Source: Cardiocondyla obscurior | Lineage: Eukaryota; Arthropoda; Insecta; Hymenoptera; Formicidae | Direction: 5' to 3' | DNA: 64,000 bases | NCBI RefSeq assembly: GCF_019399895.1 | Contig: NC_091866.1 | Coordinates: 10,533,308 to 10,597,307, forward strand | Part shown: positions 48,336 through 60,975 of the stretch, piece by piece | How the letters are laid out: each line of letters opens with the position of its first letter | How positions within the stretch are numbered: position 1 is the stretch's first letter | The notes under the pieces: model-generated | What the model was told of the DNA's origin: nothing | The model's input: only the letters and a program-made list of their open reading frames with translations | Database searches by the model: none | Program-made: the position numbers and the translations under genes

Positions 48336-51300
48336 ATGCACATTTGCGCGCGGATTTTCGCGTGGGCATGGGACTTCCTCATCGGTAGCGCGGCGTATCC
48401 GATGCAGCAGGTAAGCTCCCTGTTCGGCGACCCTGGTCACCGTCAATGTCAAGGTGGCGAAAGGGGGGCGGGAGTGACGTCACACCGGGAATTTTCGCTC
48501 TCACTCACTAAAGCCTTAGAATGGGAACAAACTGAATTTCGTTGATCCTACATTCGAGACGCAAAGAGTGACGTTATCTTCTCTTACTTTTCGTCACCTT
48601 TACAATTGTATGAGAAAAGAAAAAGAATTAAAGCATATGCAATTTATACACGCACATTTTGCATTCTAATTTTAATACACTTGTAATATTTTAATATATG
48701 TATAATGATTTAACGAATCTGGTTGATTAATTAATTAATTAATATTTTATGCAATTATATTAATATTTAGAAGTTATATTGCATCTTCAAGAAAATTAGA
48801 AGGGTAGTGCTTTATGCTGCTGTATGAAATTGCATTTGTAAGTTTTCCTACGATGATAATTTAGAAAGACTATTGAGAAAAGCGATTATGTTGCGTTGTG
48901 ATGTTTTTATATCGTATTATGTTACGTTATTTTTCTTCACGTTTATTTAGAATTCTGTAATACACGAACGTTATTTTTCAATTTACTCGGAAACAGATCA
49001 TACTCGATTCAATATCAGTATCGAGTTTATTTAGCATCGAAGCATGCAATTACTTTCGCTAGTTGTTGGTTTTTTTTTTCCCCTATTTATGGTTTCGCGA
49101 TTTGAACGGCTTGCTCCTTAAGATGAATTTATTGAATTCGGTGCATGTCGGTAAGTTGTTAGCGAACGTGAGAGCATCAGAAATAAAGCTGTGAACTGGG
49201 AGCACTGTCAATCGAACATTCAATTTCCACCGTTTGATTGTTTTTTGGATTATTTTGCACGGCCGATTGGCTTGAAAAGATGAGTTTACATACGCTAGAG
49301 AGCAGATGGAAATTCTTTTTAGTAACGGTTATTCTTTTCTGTCTCTTATTCTTTTTTTTTTTTTTTAACCTGCTTTTTTAACATTTTATATCCGCATATG
49401 CGTTGGCACATTAAAATGCAAATTTCTGTAAAAATATTATAGAGGTTGTATTTGTACCTGCATTTTCAGAAACAAGAGAGAGAGAAAGAGCGACGGAATG
49501 ATTGAAAGAGATATTTTTTTTTGTTTGTCGCCACAATTTTTTATCTATGACTTTAATTAAATGTATTTTTATTAGTATTTAAATAAATGTAGATAATTAT
49601 AAAATAATTATGAAAAATTTCGTCTGCGTCTGCAGTTTTTCTTAAATAAATTTTATTTGTCGATACCGGCTATTACAGAATTAACATAAAATCAAAGTAA
49701 ACTATTTGAATTATTTTGCATATTGCAAATTATAAATCGTAAACATTCTTTGATTACGAATGTTCTTCATTAATATTCGAGGCTAGTACTTAAAAAAATT
49801 AATTTCACTTTTATTCTTACTTTTTGCGTCGCTCTTTCTTGCTTTTCATGCGCAAATACGCGAGCAAACATCGAGATAAGTTTAACGCGAGATAAAGTGA
49901 AAATTGTATACAGGCGTGTTCAATAACGAATCTAATATACAGCAGAATTTAAGATCTCTTTGAACTTTACTTCACGAGTGAAAATCTGATAATATTCACG
50001 ATTAATATTACTCGGATTTTTAAATACGCTACGTGATTATAGGTCGTCTTTTAAATCAAGCGAGGCGCGTTTCTTTGAAATAAACTTCCACGTACGTTCT
50101 AGGCCCAGAAATTACATAAATTACATATAACATTCGTGCAGGCACAAAGATATGTGATTATGTGTAATGAGTTGTTGTACAGTCAACTCGACTGTAATGT
50201 AATGCAGGCGTTGGAATGGTAGAGACACAAAATAAAATTTACTGACGCGTTTAATTAATCAAATTAATATGTTTTGTTTTTTTCCAAGAAGTTATAATGT
50301 ATATTTTTATTTTCCACGCAAGTTTTATTCCAAGTTTTATATCAATACATATAAATATACACCTCTAACATTGCATTCTCTAATTGCATTATTAAATCTG
50401 ATATTGATTATATTTCAATTTTATATATTTTTACTTAAATTTAAAGTTTTCTGAATATCTTCTTCGTACAAGCAGGTAATTAGCAAGCTTGGCTCGCTGT
50501 TTAATAAACGTTACATCGTAATATTAATAAGAGTAGCAATCGTTTGGATCGATAGAAAATATTTTTGCGCCATACCTCTCGCGTACACACGTGTCGTAGA
50601 TCCGAAATGACGTTTAGAGAAGCCACGTGAGAGCCGTATGATAATTTGTGCGTAATGTTGCACACACTTATTCGCATGCGGTGTTCGCCATTAGCTAACA
50701 ACCTAATTATAAACCTCCGCTTCTGCCCACCACTGCTTTGTTTGTCGCTTTTCCGTAAAGTTACCGATGTGATGTATACGAGCCCTTGTGTCTAATAATT
50801 CTGCCCCCGTTTCCTGGTTCCGGGAAGGAACGCGTAGAACCTGAGAGTATTAGCCAAACTAACGTCACTGATAAAGATACTTGTATAGATTTTTTTCTTT
50901 TCGTTGCAGAAATTATTAATCATTTTTCTTTTTTTTCGTTAATATTTAATTCATCACGAACGGGTGTAATTTACGCGTGAATATTTTGCGTCAGCGACAA
51001 ATAATAAATATACCTTTTTTTTTTATTTTTTTTTTCTTTCTTCTCAGTTAGACTTTTTTTTTAAATGCATAATTATTTGAGGTCCATATTGCTTATTGAA
51101 TTGCGAAATGTTCTTCGGTACAATGAGTGTTTAAAAGAGTGGACGATGTGATTCGATTATGCAAAATCGTTGCAAATGCAACTGTGCCGCAGCTGCTCTT
51201 TGGAAAAATTTCACATAAGGACTATTTATCTCATACGTTATTTGGCATATTTTACGCGCAGATAACGCGAATCTTTTTTTTTTTATTATTTGGCTGTAAA

Positions 51301-54300
51301 AAATCTATTCGCAAGTGGGGATAATTTTAAAACTGCGCTGCACGTACGTCAGTGCGGTTTTGATGAATGCGGATAAACTCATAGGGAAATATACGATTGG
51401 CGATTATGTTCTTTTGGATATTCCGGATTAGATTATAATGCTTCAAACGCGTGAGCGTTTGTGGTTCCCGGTGAAGTTTGCTCGCAATTTAGCATGCATG
51501 TTAATTTCTGTATTAATTCCGCGATTTAGTCATCCATCATATATGAGTGATATTAATTCGCGCGCATGTTTACACGGAAGGGAATGGACATGTTTACATT
51601 TTGTTACACCGATAAGCAAGATACGAAAGTATTCGCAATTGAACGCGAATATAATAGATTAACATTATTGTTAATTGAAACTGAAAACTATATGATACAG
51701 TATATAATAGTATCATTGTCTAATTAATTAATTAGTTTCATCTATTAGTTAATTTCCATTTTGCTCGGTGATATTAATTGAGGCAATTGAGAAAATTAGC
51801 GTGAGCAAGCGTAATGCGACGATCTCACCTTTTTTGACGATAAAATTTACGTGCATTCGAATCGCGCCTATGTATTTTAATGATAAAGAAATATGTCAAA
51901 TAATCTCGATGTTTTTGTCTTAATTAAGCGAGGATATTTAGAGCTTTTTTAGATTTTTTATTTTTTTCAATTTTTTTTTTTTATTTTTTTAACGTCGTAT
52001 TTCTTTATTAATTTTTCGAAGAGATTGCTTAACTTGATTACACGTTTTAACGTAATTTTATTTGAATATTCATTAAAATTCGATGCAAAAAATACATACA
52101 TAAACATACTACATAGATATATAGTAGATATCTAGTAAAATATGTACGTACACAGAATATTCCGTGTATTTCTCTCTCTGAATATGTTACCTATACGTAT
52201 ATAATATTGTATATATGTATATAAGAATTCAGAGAGAAATATTTCAAGGAAAAGGTTCAATTGCATTATTTCGAGAAACTGGAAGAAAGATCAGGGAGGA
52301 GGACAATTAATAGTGTTATTTGTATAATCGGATCGCGATACGAACTATTAGAGCCGGGATTTAGTTAAGAGACTTCAAGTCGATTTCGTTGTCGACGTCT
52401 CATTTTAGTAGCTCATTTTTTTTCAACACAGAGAAGTCACGTGTAAACAACCCACGAACGCTTCTTAGAAATACGTTGCCTCACGGATTGTACATGTATG
52501 TGCTAAAAAACTGACTGCGTGCGACTTATGCCAGCTGAGCCGATCGGGCGTCCCTTAGCTAAAGAAAACAGTCGAGCGACGACGTGGTTAGCTAGACAGC
52601 GACGGCGAAGTCAGCTCGAAATATGGAGCTGAATCTCGGGATCTCTCTCAACTACAATCATAAACTCGACGGAGTCGTAAACTCGGCGCGTCGTCGTCGT
52701 TAAAGCCGCAAATAAATTATAATTACTGCGAAAACGGCGCTACATTGCAGAACGGAGATAATTTTCCCCATTGCAGTAAATAGACGAATGATCGCGGACC
52801 TCCCCAACGTCGCGCGAATTAATTTTCTTAGGTGCTAAATATTGTTGAATTGCACCTCGGCTGCGGGGATAAAGGCTGCGCTCGGCGCAGCTCATTTCCA
52901 CCTTGTTCGTTAATGCCAGCACTTGTATTGTTGCGAGATGCACATTGTGCTCTCCGCGCGCCGTTCGTTCGGTTGCTTAGAAAGGATCCACTTTCAAACT
53001 TAATGAAGCTGTTTCACGTGAGACAAAAACCCCCGCATGCATTAACGATGTCGAAATATTTGCCGTCGCGGGTAAAACCGGTGACTTTCACGGTAGCGCT
53101 GTTTTATTGTAAATCGCTGCTAAGCCCACGTCACTTTTCACGATAAACAATGCACGCGTATACTTCTGATCTCTCGTGCCGAATAATAGAAGCGCGTTAC
53201 ATTTTCTCGGCGAGTCGACGTAAATCACGAGTAAAGCTGTCGCCGAACGTAACTCATCTACGATAAGTCACAAGTTATTGCTGGGAAGTTATGGTTTAAT
53301 GCCGTTGAATACCTCGATGAAAACTACGGTGAAAGTCACCGTAATCCACCACTTCCGTATCTTCTGCCGTTAATTTCCACCGACCTGATTCACGTTGACA
53401 TCACAAATTCACGGGGATTTACGATGCTCGTTAATTAATCGTTAGTAATTCTAGAGGAGTTGAGTAATTTTTCTGTCATTTGAAAATGTTTCTTAAAGGA
53501 AGAATCGTTCTCTTTTGTATTAAAAAAAATTTTTTTTCCCCTATTGGTAATTTTACATAAATTCTTACATTGTTTTGTTCACATACGCGCGATTTAAATT
53601 AAAAATAACTTCGCATGTCAAATACGTCGTGCACATAAATACTTTGATAATGTCCTCGGTGGATTGTTACATCATTTATCGTTCAATCTTGAAGAATGCA
53701 TTTGTGTGATGAAAGAGGAAGTTCGTTTCGACGGGTTTCCGCCGAGTTTCCGATAAATGTGAAAAGTTTGCGCGCAGAAGAGTACGCACAAAAGCGTGGC
53801 GCGTCTCGTCTTTTCTCGTATCAAATGCCATTCGAACGTATCTCGCGTGTCGTATCAAACGTTAAACGATTAAGAAATTATTGACGTCCACGTGTCAGTG
53901 CTTATAAAAATTATTTTTAGATTTTTCTCCGGCTCTCATAATTTCACACATTCGAAGAGATATGCTCGGGTTTTTTTTCTTCCTCTTTTTTTTTTTTTCT
54001 ATATGTTACTGAACGTTGTAACTGTTACTGCGACTATTTAACGCATATCGGTAAATGCGCCATTATTTTACGATATCTGCTCTTTGTTTCGTTACTGCTT
54101 CTCACATTGCTCGGAAGATAGTTCTTTACGGAGAGGTAGCGAGTTTCCTGTGGCGGAAGGCCAAAGGTCGCTCTCAGTTGCAGCCAGTCGGAAGATTTTC
54201 CGCGCAATAATCATGTCGCATATATAGGATATTCCACTACCAGCATACTTTAACTTGTTGAAATATTTTAACTTATTTCGATAAGTAATTACAATTTATT

Positions 54301-57300
54301 AAAGTAATATGAATGCATCGACAGTGGAAAGTAGGTTCGCCCATTACAGCTGATCCAGCATTATTAAGTTTTCAACGAAGTTCAGATTTGTAACTGCATT
54401 CATAATGTTATTTCTGCTGATATTTCGGATTGATGTGTACGGTTTTTTGTCGCGTAATTAGCGACATAATTGATTAATTCGTACGTGGCGAATCGTAAAT
54501 TATTTATTCAAGTAAATATTTTACACGATTTATATTATCGAGATTATCGAGAATCGGAAGCGTAAATTCGTATTCGCTTTCAATCATTTTTTCATTCAAA
54601 TCCATTTGCTAATTATAAATCACACACTTTCGGGATAAAAAAAATTAAGTTAAATAAATAATAATTTAAATTAATGAAGTAATCGAAGCAATAAGAACAA
54701 AATATTTGATCGATTTTCCTTTTTTATTAACGTTACATTAATAATGTATTTTGCAGAATTTATTCGTTTAAAATGTACTGCGCATTTACAACACTGAATT
54801 TTGATTGTATATTTTCGATAGGACGGCCATTCTGTTTTAATTAGCTATTAACTCGATCATATTAATCATATCACATCGTACGGTAATGGGATGAAATTAT
54901 CGATACCATTATCAAATTTTTCGGTTATTAACGGAACGCCGCGGGCAAGGAAAGGCTCAACTTCAAGTTGAACGACGTGATGATTAATTAATAAGTAAAT
55001 TCGCTATTAACTGCTCTCGTGTTTTATTATTTGCCGAACGCCGCGCAGCGAGCTCGATTTCCTACAATCTTTCATTGCTCAAGATTGCGTTAATTTGCCA
55101 GACTACTGGATGAGCATCGTAATATTGTACGAAGTAGTGAGAGATGTATTTCCGGACTGGGGATTTATCTCCCGATAGCACATCAGACTACGTATTTTCG
55201 AAGGAAACTCACCTGAGATGGATGTTCCGTTTTATCCGCGTAACAACGCTATCAACGAAATAAGGAACGGAACGTTGAAAGATCGAGTGGGAGCTTTCTC
55301 TGTAATTTGATTCCCCCCCTTTTTTTTTTGGGAGTTTTTTTAAGTTGCATTAAAATATATTTCTTGAAATCATGTAGATGAGTTTTGTAGTTTGAAAAGA
55401 TGTCTGGTGTAATTTGATATTAACCGCGGCATTACGTATGTCGATGTCATTTTTATATTGCAGTAGAAATTATATGTGTAGATACAGTAAATGTTGCTCT
55501 TCCCTTGCTTGTCAATTGATTATCTTAAAATATCTACGCAATGTCTCACGAGTCGATACTGAATTCCGTCAGGCGCAGCAATTAATTTTATCTTTGCCGG
55601 TTACGCAGATTGTCCTTCTTTTACATTTATCCGCGCGTGCAAGAATATTAGAATTCTGGTTTATTCCCTTCTGACTTGCCAATGGTTCTAGGTATACTCG
55701 ATGACGGCACGTTGATTATTATTCTCGTTTTCTGGATAAAATTGTTGATTCTTGAGAATTGCTATCAAAATAAAATATTTAGCTCGACTTTTATCGAGAA
55801 ATATTTTAAAGCATCGTCAACGTTTTTTTTTTAGAAGCAAGTCTTGCTCACAACGCGCGGAGGATTAATTTTGATACTTCAGAAAATTATTTTATACTCT
55901 AACTCGCGTATAATATTTTCAACGATTTTTTTTTTTTTTTTTCGTTTAAAAATAGCAGGCGCTCTTCGCTTTTTTGCGACAGCTTAGTATTATCCTTTGT
56001 AAATCTTCCCGTAGCTCAGCAAACATATATCTTTGAATAAAATCCAGAGAGCATTAGGAGAGAATGACTCCCGGGGGAAGAAAGAAAATTTTATCACAAG
56101 TGATCGATCCTTTACTGCCCAACCGGGAGGTAATCGGTGATTACGTATGCAAAGGTTCCGCTACTAGTTTATCGATTTTTCGACAAGTCGAACACGTGTC
56201 CCCCTGAATAAGCCCGATGATGTCTCTCTGTATGCCTTACGAACACCTGTAGATCTCGCGCGTCGAAGACTCGTGTCGTTGAGCGAGTGCTTACGCCCGT
56301 ACAATTACATTGTTTTTTTATACACGCGGAAGATAAGCCTCTGTTTTTGTGCACGAGCAAAAACTCTGTTCGAACAAATAAGTATAATCGCGCGTGATAT
56401 CACTTTGTTCAACTTTACTCGTTAAATAACTCGTACGGCCTTCGTTTACATTTACCAAGCGCAAGTGTCTGGCACTTGTAAAAATTTATCGGAACTGCAG
56501 CATCATATGTGTAACGTATATCCTCTCATTGTACGTCTCATTGTCATTTGCTTGGCAAGGTGTTGCAGTAAAGCGTTACGATACATTATCTTTCTGTGAA
56601 ACACCTATACTATCTGTCTTGAAAGTTCAGCGTCTAACATTTTCGAAGAGACGTCCATTAGTTGATAAGCCACCGCGAACTTTTCTCACAAAGCTACGGC
56701 GACAGGATTCTCGACGTGAAAGAGAGAGAGAGAAAGAAAAAAAAAATTGATTGAATAAAGTATATCTTTATTGTAGGTGTTCATATTGTCCAAAAAATCA
56801 AATCGCTTTTCAATTAAAAATGTAACAATCGCGATTTTTGTTTATAATTAATTTGCGGCAATTTATTTTAAGATATTACGAGTAGTAATTATACGCGTCT
56901 AGTTCATACAAGTGTAGAACAGTTTAATTGCTGCTTCGAGAAACGCGATGAATAATTTTCAGATTCAAATAAATTATGCGACACTCGGCAGTCTCGGTTG
57001 AGAAACGTGGTTTCTTAGCGTTTTCCCATCGTTATTTCTTTCCATCAAGGTTCATTTCGCTGGTATCTTTTTAAAGAGCAGTCGAAAGAGGAGAAAAACT
57101 CCTTTTCGCCATTAAGCATTCTGCTTCCTAATTTTCGCGATAAGCGACGAATCTCATTTTCGTCGACATAATAAAATTTGGTTGTAAATTATGTTACATT
57201 GTAAAAGTAGAAACATCTAAATGATGGAATGTCGTTAAAATTTAACGCTGAAAATCAACTTGTTTATTAAATAATTAAAATTTAATTTACATATAGGCAA

Positions 57301-60300
57301 AAGTTTTTTTTTTTTTCTTTCTTTTTATTTGTATTAAATACGTATTGTGTGCTTTAACTATTATTTAAATCAATAATTCGTTGACATATATCCCGCGACT
57401 TTAACTCGTATTTAATTTGTATCTTTGAATTTTATTTCATTGCCCATATCTTTTTGGGGGAAAATTTTATACCGGACAATTACCACGATTATCCCGATAG
57501 AAAATGGTTAAAGATAATCGGCGCAGCAGGTGGACTGAATAAACGTTAAGCCAAGGAGACGGTTATCCGTTATTGGGATTCGTCTTGAAAGAAAATACAG
57601 TTAAGAGGGAAACCCTTCGATCGATATGCAATTACGACTTGTGGTCCACGGGGCAATAGAGTAGCTTTGCATCATGGATAAATATTTACCGCGGTAAATA
57701 AACGAGTATCGTCTGCTCAGCGCGTTTATTTGATTCGGAAGAAAAAAAAAGTATATGAATTAAACACGAAAAGGAGAAATGTACTTATCGCACAATACAA
57801 GCTAAGATTAGATTTTAATTAGCAGACGATTTACCATTAAACATTATCTTGCAATCGATAACGTGATGATCCATTTAAGGAAGCCGATAATTTTTTTTTT
57901 TTTACTTTTTACAATATTTTCTGATTTTAATTGTGTAAAAAGTCATTAATAGCATCGGTAGCTTTTTCCGAAAACGCATTAATTTCAAGCATCGTATCCG
58001 AATGGCAGAGTTTGATGGACGGCTTTAAAGATTACTAATTAATTTCTGAATATGGAAAATGTAAGTGACGAGTGTTTACAAAAATACTTTTATGATGCTA
58101 ACAAATTGTAATCAATTTTGAAACGAGTTTCGCAGTATTTGTTTTACGATGTACCGCCGAGTATGGAGGGATTATCCGTCGATTTGCATGGTAGTTAGCA
58201 TCTGAAAGAACTGCGTTTGTCAAAGATCGTGTTCCTTAGTCATCAATGGCAGATATTGATGTTCCAATCGATATCCGCGTGTCCTTGTGCTTCTTTTCAT
58301 TGAACGGAAAGGTCAAAGCGTGCAAGTCGATGGCGATATTAACGTTAACGTATGCAAGGATCTGACACGAAATTACGTTGTTGCAATGGATCCCGACAGA
58401 GATGAAATTTTATATCGGGCAACGTTACTATTTTAAGTACAGCCGAACGTGGATATAATATCCCTTGTTATATTCAAATGCACAGCTTCAGGGTCATATC
58501 ATTACCGCCGACGGTCATCTCGAAATTGGTTTACGATTAAAAATATTGTTCAGTTATAATTAGTACTTTTGCCTTGCTGGAAATAGCTCGTGATATTTCG
58601 ATCTTACATTCAATAAGTGCAAAAGTCTGTCTTCGTATTACAGATAAGTGAAATGTAGCCGTCGGCTAGATATGGAATGAAATTTCATTATAACGAAAAT
58701 GTTACATCGGTATTCGTTGTAGCGGAATTTCATTGTACATTCAATAACAGCTTTACGGATTTTAATGCTATTGGAACGGTTGGGCGAATGTTGCGTTAGC
58801 ATTGCACTCTGCGTTACTTTGGGGAAGCGAAGGGGAATATAAAAATAACGTTAACGAGAACATTTTTATGTCTTTATAATTTTGCTTATTGATTTCGTCT
58901 AGCGCAGACGTGGGATCCGTTGTTAGCCAGCGGCTGCGATAACGAAGTCACGTTTTCGCGATATACGAAACTGTTCATCAATTAGACAATTTACTCTGTG
59001 TATTCGTCAGTCATTTCGGTGCCGGTATGCGGTAATCATCCTCCCAATTATTCCTATGCGTAGTGATTTGATTTAACGTGCATTAGTGTTACAATTTCGC
59101 AATTGGTCTACATGCGTACGTAACATTATTATTGACATAATGGGAAACAAATATTGACGCAATTTATATATTTTTGATTTATAAAATTTTAAGTGTATTT
59201 CATACCATTATAAAATATGTCATTAAATATTAATTATGGTTATAACATATCGGTCTTGTTGAATTTTTCGTTTGTTTCGGAATTTATTACTGGTATTTTT
59301 TTTTTTTTTTTTAATATGACTTTTTTATTTTGATTTTTATAACATTTGGTTCAAAGAAAAATTTAAATTTTTACAAATTTCACACATATTTTTGACAAAT
59401 AATTAATTAATCGTATTAGTGTGTTTTACAACGAATTTTACAATTCTACAACTCAGACGTCGTGTTACGTTTGAAAGTGCACACCTTGCTTTATATTAAC
59501 ACTATCGGGAAAAACGAGCGGAAATTCCAGGAAGGTGTACCATTAATTTAGAATTTTTCTCTTGTATGTCTCTCTATCAGGAGAAGAAAATATATATATC
59601 ACGTTATATAGATCACGGTCAACGGGCATTACATATCGTTCGACGACAGTGCAACCTTAGTCTCGGCGCAGAATAATATTTGTAATTCGATTAAGCGTTT
59701 CGATTTTATTACAAGCGTTCGCTTTTGTCTCGGTTAATTACATTTTATAATATCGTAGACCCGTCTGGTATCTTGTTCGCGACGTCACTTGTACGTAATA
59801 AGGTTCGTAATGATAGACAATGTACCAGTAATTATAATTTGATGTACGATACGGAATATCACATACAGATCATGAAGTTATCGAATAAGTTTTCATTTTA
59901 TGCCACAAACAAGTATTTTGCGTGATAGTATTTCGAATTCATAAATTGTTTTTATTTTTACAGTCTGTGGGAATAGAAGTGCGGGTGACCAACGAGATTC
60001 CCGTTGTCTCGACGGAGTCAAATGCCATACGAAATGCAGCACCACCTTGGACCACCACGTCGGCTCCAAGTCGAACCTCCCCACCTACCCCCACGAATCA
60101 TTATTCGCAATACTTATCGCCGCATGTATTTCACGGACGGAACTCGCTTTGTTCCGCAAATGGTAAGATACTTTGATTATTACTTCTGCGTGAAATACGC
60201 GAAATATATTTTATTATAATAAAAACGATAGTTTTTTTTTCTGCATTAATCAAAATTGAAAGAATAACAAAAAACAGTATATGTAAAAAATAAATTATGC

Positions 60301-60975
60301 ACCACTAACGTTGATAGACATAAAATAATATTCATTTCAAATATAATTTTAGAGATTCGCGAGTTTGTTTTTCTTTTTTCTTTTTTTTCTTTTACTTTGA
60401 ATGTTATTACAATATTTGAATATTAAATTATTAAGTTATTAAATCTTTGAGCCCCTGAAGTAATTTGCATCCTAGTTTTTATTTTGAAATTAATACGCAT
60501 TAAAATACAAAGTACGATAACTTAATGTTAATATCGATATAAATTCGTAAAGCATCGTTCAGATACTACTGCACAATAAGCTTAAATACGATCGGTTGTC
60601 TGACTAACATGTTCGGTTTTTACGAGATAAAAACAAATCTGTGTTACGTATTGTCTACACGTGGTGAGATCGAATTTATCATCATCACCATTCAATCCCA
60701 TGCCGTGGTAATCCTTTTAAATCGATGTTTTCTCCGCATACACCTGCTTTCCGGTACAATGTTGCACCGTCACCTCCCGTGGGAGGTGACGGATTACGCG
60801 TGCAATGTTGGAGCGTGACCTCGCTTTCGGTGGTTTCTCTGTACCGTTCGATTATTTCAGATTACACGCGAAGGAGACGACCCATGACATTGCGCATCGG
60901 TCCTCGTCTGAGTCTTCCGAGCAAGAGCACATCCGCGCCGACCACAACTACTGACGGGGAATGGCGTGCACTAAG
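48336..60975 (+). CDS. Unidentified Ser/Thr/Pro-rich protein, 5' part
   Basis: Three exons join in phase: 48336-48410, 59964-60162 and 60861-60975, giving 129 codons plus two bases, so the gene continues. Donors are GTAAGC, GTAAGA and GTAAGT; acceptors are TTTACAG and ATTTCAG. Exon 1 encodes a short hydrophobic segment, ICARIFAWAWDFLIGSAAY, which may be a membrane anchor or signal-anchor. Exon 2 begins SVGIEVRVTNEIPVVSTESN and becomes Thr/Pro-rich (TSAPSRTSPPTPTNHYSQY). Exon 3 has a basic run YTRRRRPMTLRIGPRLSLPS and ends GEWRALR. It looks like the low-complexity N-terminus of a larger protein. I do not recognise the family. The start is weak: the base at -3 is T, and exon 2 could instead be reached from another first exon. 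Confidence 0.6.
48475..48482. promoter_or_regulatory. Full CRE palindrome TGACGTCA (second copy)
   Basis: A second exact TGACGTCA, 64 bp inside the first intron of the unidentified gene. Two full CREs within 155 bp would be uncommon by chance and support CREB/ATF input to this promoter. Confidence 0.5.
58676..58734 (+). ncRNA. Compact 59-nt hairpin, pre-miRNA-like or MITE remnant
   Basis: The 5' arm (58676-58700) pairs with the 3' arm (58710-58734) over about 25 positions with two or three mismatches and a few G-U pairs. The loop is about nine bases. Pairing continues outward for a few bases. No known miRNA was recognised, and the loop is short for a typical animal precursor, so a degenerate inverted repeat is an alternative. 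It is intronic and sense to the host gene. Confidence 0.35.
60163..60860 (+). other. Second coding intron of the unidentified gene
   Basis: A 698 bp intron from donor GTAAGA to acceptor ATTTCAG. It is AT-rich on the left and carries the exact palindrome at 60767-60792 close to its 3' end. Confidence 0.7.
60767..60792. repeat. Perfect 26-bp palindrome (12-bp arms, 2-bp spacer)
   Basis: The left arm CCGTCACCTCCC and right arm GGGAGGTGACGG are separated by GT. CAATGTTG occurs on both sides as a direct repeat (about 60757 and 60803). In RNA it would form a very stable hairpin 68 bp upstream of the next acceptor. The arms contain CACCTCCC/GGGAGGTG, a zinc-finger-type site. Confidence 0.8.

Larger units (their letters stand above)
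48411..59963 (+). other. 11.5 kb first coding intron of the unidentified gene
   Basis: The intron runs from donor GTAAGC at 48411 to the acceptor ending at 59963. It is mostly AT-rich, with GC-richer islands near 52.5-53.2 and 56.1-56.7 kb. I found no nested protein gene. A compact hairpin at 58676-58734 and a weaker one at about 52165-52245 (TTTCTCTCT arms) are the only structures noted. Intron length fits a regulatory first intron. Confidence 0.55.

Noticed and set aside
52165..52245. Hairpin with TTTCTCTCT / AGAGAGAAA arms
   Set aside because: Arms are simple CT/GA repeats with a bulge and a long AT-only loop; likely chance.
52832..53146. Plus-strand open frame of 104 codons in the long intron
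   Set aside because: No family resemblance, non-ATG start and no supporting splice context; the region is a GC-richer island.
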